The notes beneath the pieces are model-generated. The model was not told the DNA's origin, made no database searches, and saw only the letters and a program-made list of their open reading frames with translations. This document shows positions 3,682 to 6,520 of a DNA stretch of 6,520 nt, piece after piece. Where the stretch lies: assembly GCA_964437735.1 (NCBI GenBank), contig CAYTID010000108.1, positions 1 through 6,520 of the forward strand, written 5' to 3'. Source of the DNA: CAYTID01 sp964437735. Its GTDB lineage: Bacteria > Bacteroidota > Ignavibacteria > UBA10030 > BY39. Positions within the stretch are counted from its first letter, which is position 1, and each line of letters starts with the position of its first letter. The position numbers were made by a program, and so were the translations under genes.

Positions 3682-6520
3682 TTTATCCCGCCGAAAGTCG
3701 GAGTTAAAATGTCGCCGGAAGTAATCAAAGAGTTTCAGGAAATGCAAAAAGAATATAGCACTGGTTATTACGCCGAGCTGATGGCTGAGCGCAATAAGAT
3801 GCTGCAGGAGAATCCTTCGTTACTCGAAACTAACAGGGAGTTGTTTGTAGATTCAATATATGCCCCAACGTTATTAGGTTATTTTACAGATTTGCCGCCG
3901 GTTTATACAAGACAGCAATTTCAATCACTATTGTACGACGGACCAAATCCTACCGGAACAGTGACCGATTATTATAAAGAAATATCTTATGGGATGATGC
4001 ACATGAGCGGAAACTGCGAAAATTGGGCCCCCGTACTCGGTCCGGTCGCTAATTATAATCCCGGAACCTCGTCCGGCGGAAGAAAATTTGTCTGGGAGCT
4101 TTTGCAATCAAGCGATCCGAATGTCGACTTTAGCAAGTATGTCAGGTATACGGATCCTCAAGGGAATGGTCGTGTTCCGTTTTTAGTAATTGTGCACTCG
4201 GGTGGTGATGCAGCACAAGGAGCTCCGAATATCTGGTCTCACCGGTGGAGCTTTGCGGGCATATACGGGACTTTTATGACTAACGATACCTTGCCAAATG
4301 GTAAGCGTGTAATTGTTGATGGTCCGTATGCAATTCAGGCGGAGATGCGGGGAAATTCAAATACCGGAGGACCGCTTGAACAGATCGGTGTCTTCGCCCA
4401 TGAACTCGGACATATCTTTAATCTCCCCGATTTATACGGTGTTGGCACCGGAGCCGGCGAAGGATTAGGCGGTTGGTGCTTAATGGCATCCGGAAGTTAT
4501 GGCGGAGACAATCGGACTCCATCTAGACCGGCGCACATGTCTGTTTGGTGCAAACAACGGATGAATTGGATTTCGCCTGAAAACATTACAACAGATAGAT
4601 TAAATCTGACTTTATTACCGGCAGAAAACCATAAGCAATTTTACAGATTATGGAAAAACGGAACCTCAGGTAGCCAATACTTTTTAATCGAAAACAGGCA
4701 AAAAATAGGTTTCGATAATTCACTTATCGAAAGCGGATTAATGATTTACCATGTGGACGATACCCGAACTCAGCAAAATACGCCGAGTCGGTATTGGGTG
4801 GACATGGAGCAGGCGGATGGATCCAGACATTTAAACCTTGGTTCAAACCGTGGCGATGCCGGAGATCCGTTTCCGGGTATCGGTGGGTTAAGCAACCCCA
4901 ATCGGGTTTTTGATGGATATTCAGTCCCCAACAGCCGCGATTATAATGATGTAATCACAGGTATTCGGATATCGAATATAAAGAAACAAGATTCTTTGAT
5001 AGTGTTGAACGCCACAGTTTGGGATACTGTTCTGGCTCTTCCATCGTATTCGAATATTACGACAACCGCAAATGTATCAGACATGAGCGAAAGCTACGGT
5101 GTTTCTGCGGCAGATTATAACAATGATGGCTGGGAAGATATTTTTGTCGCGAACAGAACCGAAAATCGTTTATACAAAAACAATGGAAACGGAACATTTA
5201 CAAATATGGCAACCACTGCGGGTGTTGCTGATGTAACATGGAGTCATTCCGGCGTCTGGGGAGATTACAACAACGATGGAAATACAGATCTTTATATAAC
5301 AACATTTAATCCTCTAATTTTATCGAAAAAGAATATCCTATATAAAAATAATGCGAATGGGACATTTTCAAGTCAAACAACAAGCGACCTTCATTTTGCT
5401 GAAAAATCAATGGGAGCTTCGTTTGCCGATTATAATAATGACGGTTTGTTGGACGTGTTGATTGTAAACTATATTAACACTAGTCGTTTGTATAAAAACA
5501 TCGGAAGCGGATTGTTTGCTATTGATACTGTATCAGGTTTAAATTACAAAAACAGAGGCATATCTGCAACTTGGGGGGATTTCAACAATGATGGATATCA
5601 AGATGTATATATAATAACAAAGGATCAAGCATCGTCAAGCAGCTTGTGGCAAAACAACCAGGATGGAACATTTACAAACATCACACAGACGGCTAATGTC
5701 GGAAATCATGCCGATGGAAATTCCGCAGCGTGGGCTGATTTTAATAATGATGGCTTTTTCGATCTTATTGTTTGTAATGAGAACTCATCAAATAGGTTAT
5801 ATAAAAACAATGGCGGTGGAACATTTACTGATATTGCCGAAGCAGCCGGAGTAAGCGACGGAGGAGTAAATAATACTCCGCTCTGGTTCGACTACGATCT
5901 TGACGGGAATCTGGATTTGTATATTGCAAAAAATGGTCCGAATCGGTTATTTAAAAATAATGGAAATGAAACTTTCACTGAGGTTGCAAGCAGAGAAGGG
6001 ATTGCTGCAATCGAAAATTATCGAGGAGCAACATTGTTTGATTACGATAACGACGGAATTCCTGAAATTTATCTCGCCAATGCATCTTCTACTTCGCCTA
6101 ATATTTTATACAAAAGAGCCAATAACAATAATAAATGGCTGACGGTATCGGTAAAAGGGAATCCTTCAAACAGAAACGGAATTGGAACTAAAATAATTGC
6201 TTATACAGGCAGCGCAAAACAATTCCGTGAAGTAACCGGTGCGAACGGATATATGTCGCAGAATAGCTTCAAGCAATTTTTCGGTTTTGGAAATGCTTCG
6301 ACAATTGATTCGCTGGTTGCAATTTTTCCCTCAGGAAATATTTTGAAAGTTATAAATCTTCCGACAAATCAAAATTATATATTTGATGAATCGATTGTAT
6401 CGGTCGGAGATATTGTTTCGGTTCCTATTGAATTTAAGCTTGAACAAAACTATCCCAATCCGTTCAATCCATTGACAATGATCAATTACCAATTGCCTCC
6501 GTTAGCTAACGGAAACAATT
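3619..6520 (+). CDS. Secreted M6-type metalloprotease with FG-GAP propeller, ASPIC/UnbV and T9SS domains (3' truncated)
   Basis: The frame is open for 967 codons and leaves the window without a stop. A signal peptide (K-S-K, hydrophobic 5-15, likely cut after ATS at 19-21) is followed by a pro-region (about 22-112). The M6 (immune inhibitor A-like) protease domain spans about 113-485, with VTDYYKEISYG (115-125), PNVDFSKY, IWSHRWS, the zinc site HELGHIFNLPDLYG (261-274; H261, E262 as general base, H265, D271 as possible third ligand), GLGGWCLMASG (282-292, Met-turn-like), FLIENRQK and IYHVDD. Seven calcium-loop repeats follow (about 495-833), then an ASPIC/UnbV domain (about 835-922) and the first 30 or so residues of a T9SS sorting domain (from 938). 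T9SS tails usually run about 80 residues, so roughly 50 are missing. The product should be exported through the Sec system and T9SS and act at the surface or outside. Its substrate is unknown. Because it has no stop here, a simple ORF caller could miss it. Confidence 0.92.
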   Translation, partial: MKSKLLFLFITLFVLSRPATSFIPPKVGVKMSPEVIKEFQEMQKEYSTGYYAELMAERNKMLQENPSLLETNRELFVDSIYAPTLLGYFTDLPPVYTRQQFQSLLYDGPNPTGTVTDYYKEISYGMMHMSGNCENWAPVLGPVANYNPGTSSGGRKFVWELLQSSDPNVDFSKYVRYTDPQGNGRVPFLVIVHSGGDAAQGAPNIWSHRWSFAGIYGTFMTNDTLPNGKRVIVDGPYAIQAEMRGNSNTGGPLEQIGVFAHELGHIFNLPDLYGVGTGAGEGLGGWCLMASGSYGGDNRTPSRPAHMSVWCKQRMNWISPENITTDRLNLTLLPAENHKQFYRLWKNGTSGSQYFLIENRQKIGFDNSLIESGLMIYHVDDTRTQQNTPSRYWVDMEQADGSRHLNLGSNRGDAGDPFPGIGGLSNPNRVFDGYSVPNSRDYNDVITGIRISNIKKQDSLIVLNATVWDTVLALPSYSNITTTANVSDMSESYGVSAADYNNDGWEDIFVANRTENRLYKNNGNGTFTNMATTAGVADVTWSHSGVWGDYNNDGNTDLYITTFNPLILSKKNILYKNNANGTFSSQTTSDLHFAEKSMGASFADYNNDGLLDVLIVNYINTSRLYKNIGSGLFAIDTVSGLNYKNRGISATWGDFNNDGYQDVYIITKDQASSSSLWQNNQDGTFTNITQTANVGNHADGNSAAWADFNNDGFFDLIVCNENSSNRLYKNNGGGTFTDIAEAAGVSDGGVNNTPLWFDYDLDGNLDLYIAKNGPNRLFKNNGNETFTEVASREGIAAIENYRGATLFDYDNDGIPEIYLANASSTSPNILYKRANNNNKWLTVSVKGNPSNRNGIGTKIIAYTGSAKQFREVTGANGYMSQNSFKQFFGFGNASTIDSLVAIFPSGNILKVINLPTNQNYIFDESIVSVGDIVSVPIEFKLEQNYPNPFNPLTMINYQLPPLANGNN
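5101..6117 (+). repeat. Seven FG-GAP/VCBS-like calcium-loop repeats (predicted seven-bladed propeller)
   Basis: Seven copies of D-[YF]-[ND]-x-D-G-x-x-[DE] start at residues 499, 549, 604, 654, 707, 758 and 808 (bases 5113, 5263, 5428, 5578, 5737, 5890 and 6040). The spacings are 50, 55, 50, 53, 51 and 50 residues. The loops are DYNNDGWED, DYNNDGNTD, DYNNDGLLD, DFNNDGYQD, DFNNDGFFD, DYDLDGNLD and DYDNDGIPE. Between them a second block recurs, such as RLYKNNGNGTFT, ILYKNNANGTFS and RLYKNNGGGTFT. The seventh copy keeps only ILYK and runs into the next domain. The loops resemble the calcium sites of integrin alpha-chain propellers, and seven units would close one ring. Such propellers usually mediate binding, so a role in substrate or surface recognition is likely but inferred. 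Confidence 0.85.
6121..6384 (+). other. ASPIC/UnbV-like domain within the protease CDS
   Basis: Residues 835-922 fit the ASPIC/UnbV pattern that commonly follows FG-GAP repeats in bacterial surface proteins and in animal CRTAC1. The visible landmarks are KWLTVSVKG (839-847), SNRNGIGTKI, REVTGANGYMSQ, FFGFGNA, VAIFPSGN and a closing NLPTNQNY. The molecular role of this domain is not settled. Here it sits between the propeller and the export tail. Confidence 0.8.
6433..6520 (+). other. Start of type IX secretion C-terminal sorting domain (cut by window edge)
   Basis: From F939 the protein reads FKLEQNYPNPFNPLTMINY and then QLPPL. This matches the opening of type A T9SS sorting tails (Por secretion tail; some databases label it FlgD-like Ig). 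The window ends at residue 967, so the remaining strands and the C-terminal Lys-rich end are not visible. In well-studied species such tails are removed by the PorU sortase and the cargo is attached to anionic LPS or released. This motif is the main clue to the FCB-group origin of the DNA. Confidence 0.88.

Noticed and set aside
5663..5854. Plus-strand open frame inside the propeller region
   Set aside because: It lies in another frame of the protease CDS, over strongly conserved repeat coding, and has no recognisable protein features.
5113..6066. Nucleotide tandem repeat or CRISPR-like array
   Set aside because: The periodicity (150-165 bases) is explained by protein repeats. The copies are diverged at DNA level, spacings vary by whole codons, and there are no identical direct repeats with unique spacers.
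5900..6142. Second plus-strand open frame inside the protease gene
   Set aside because: It is an out-of-frame shadow over repeats six and seven and the start of the ASPIC/UnbV domain.

Overview
The window is AT-rich Gram-negative DNA holding one compact, same-strand run of four genes. They are a family-9 glycosyltransferase of the LPS heptosyltransferase type, the Kdo transferase WaaA, the nickel-cofactor enzyme LarC, and a very large exported M6-type metalloprotease that runs off the right edge. The final protein ends in a type IX secretion (T9SS) style sorting motif of the form QNYPNPFNP followed by alternating hydrophobics and LP. This style is typical of the Ignavibacteriota, Calditrichota, KSB1 and Marinimicrobia side of the FCB group. 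With the LPS core genes, the low GC and mostly absent Shine-Dalgarno sequences, the best guess is an Ignavibacteriota-like or other FCB bacterium. The phylum is an inference from signatures, not a database match.

Layout: bases 1-121 are non-coding or the very end of an upstream gene, with a weak promoter-like pair and an imperfect AT-rich hairpin. The GT9 glycosyltransferase is at 122-1165. waaA is at 1168-2451, after a 2-base gap. larC is at 2459-3622, after a 7-base gap. The protease starts at 3619, overlapping the larC stop as ATGA, and is open to 6520 (967 codons visible). No terminator, tRNA, rRNA, CRISPR array or mobile element is visible. The spacing implies one transcript for all four genes.

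How they work together: the first two genes plausibly act in succession on the LPS inner core, WaaA adding Kdo to lipid A and the GT9 enzyme adding heptose. LarC is a cytoplasmic enzyme that inserts nickel into the pyridinium pincer cofactor of LarA-type racemases and epimerases. No larA, larB or larE is present here, so its link to its neighbours is unclear. The last gene encodes, in order, a signal peptide, a short pro-region, an M6 (immune inhibitor A-like) zinc protease, seven FG-GAP/VCBS-like calcium-loop repeats predicted to form one seven-bladed propeller, an ASPIC/UnbV domain and the start of a T9SS sorting domain. T9SS cargo is commonly anchored to LPS, so LPS assembly and an exported protease in one operon make loose biological sense, but this is speculation.

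I did not find a clearly new system. The most notable item is the multidomain protease and its translational overlap with larC.
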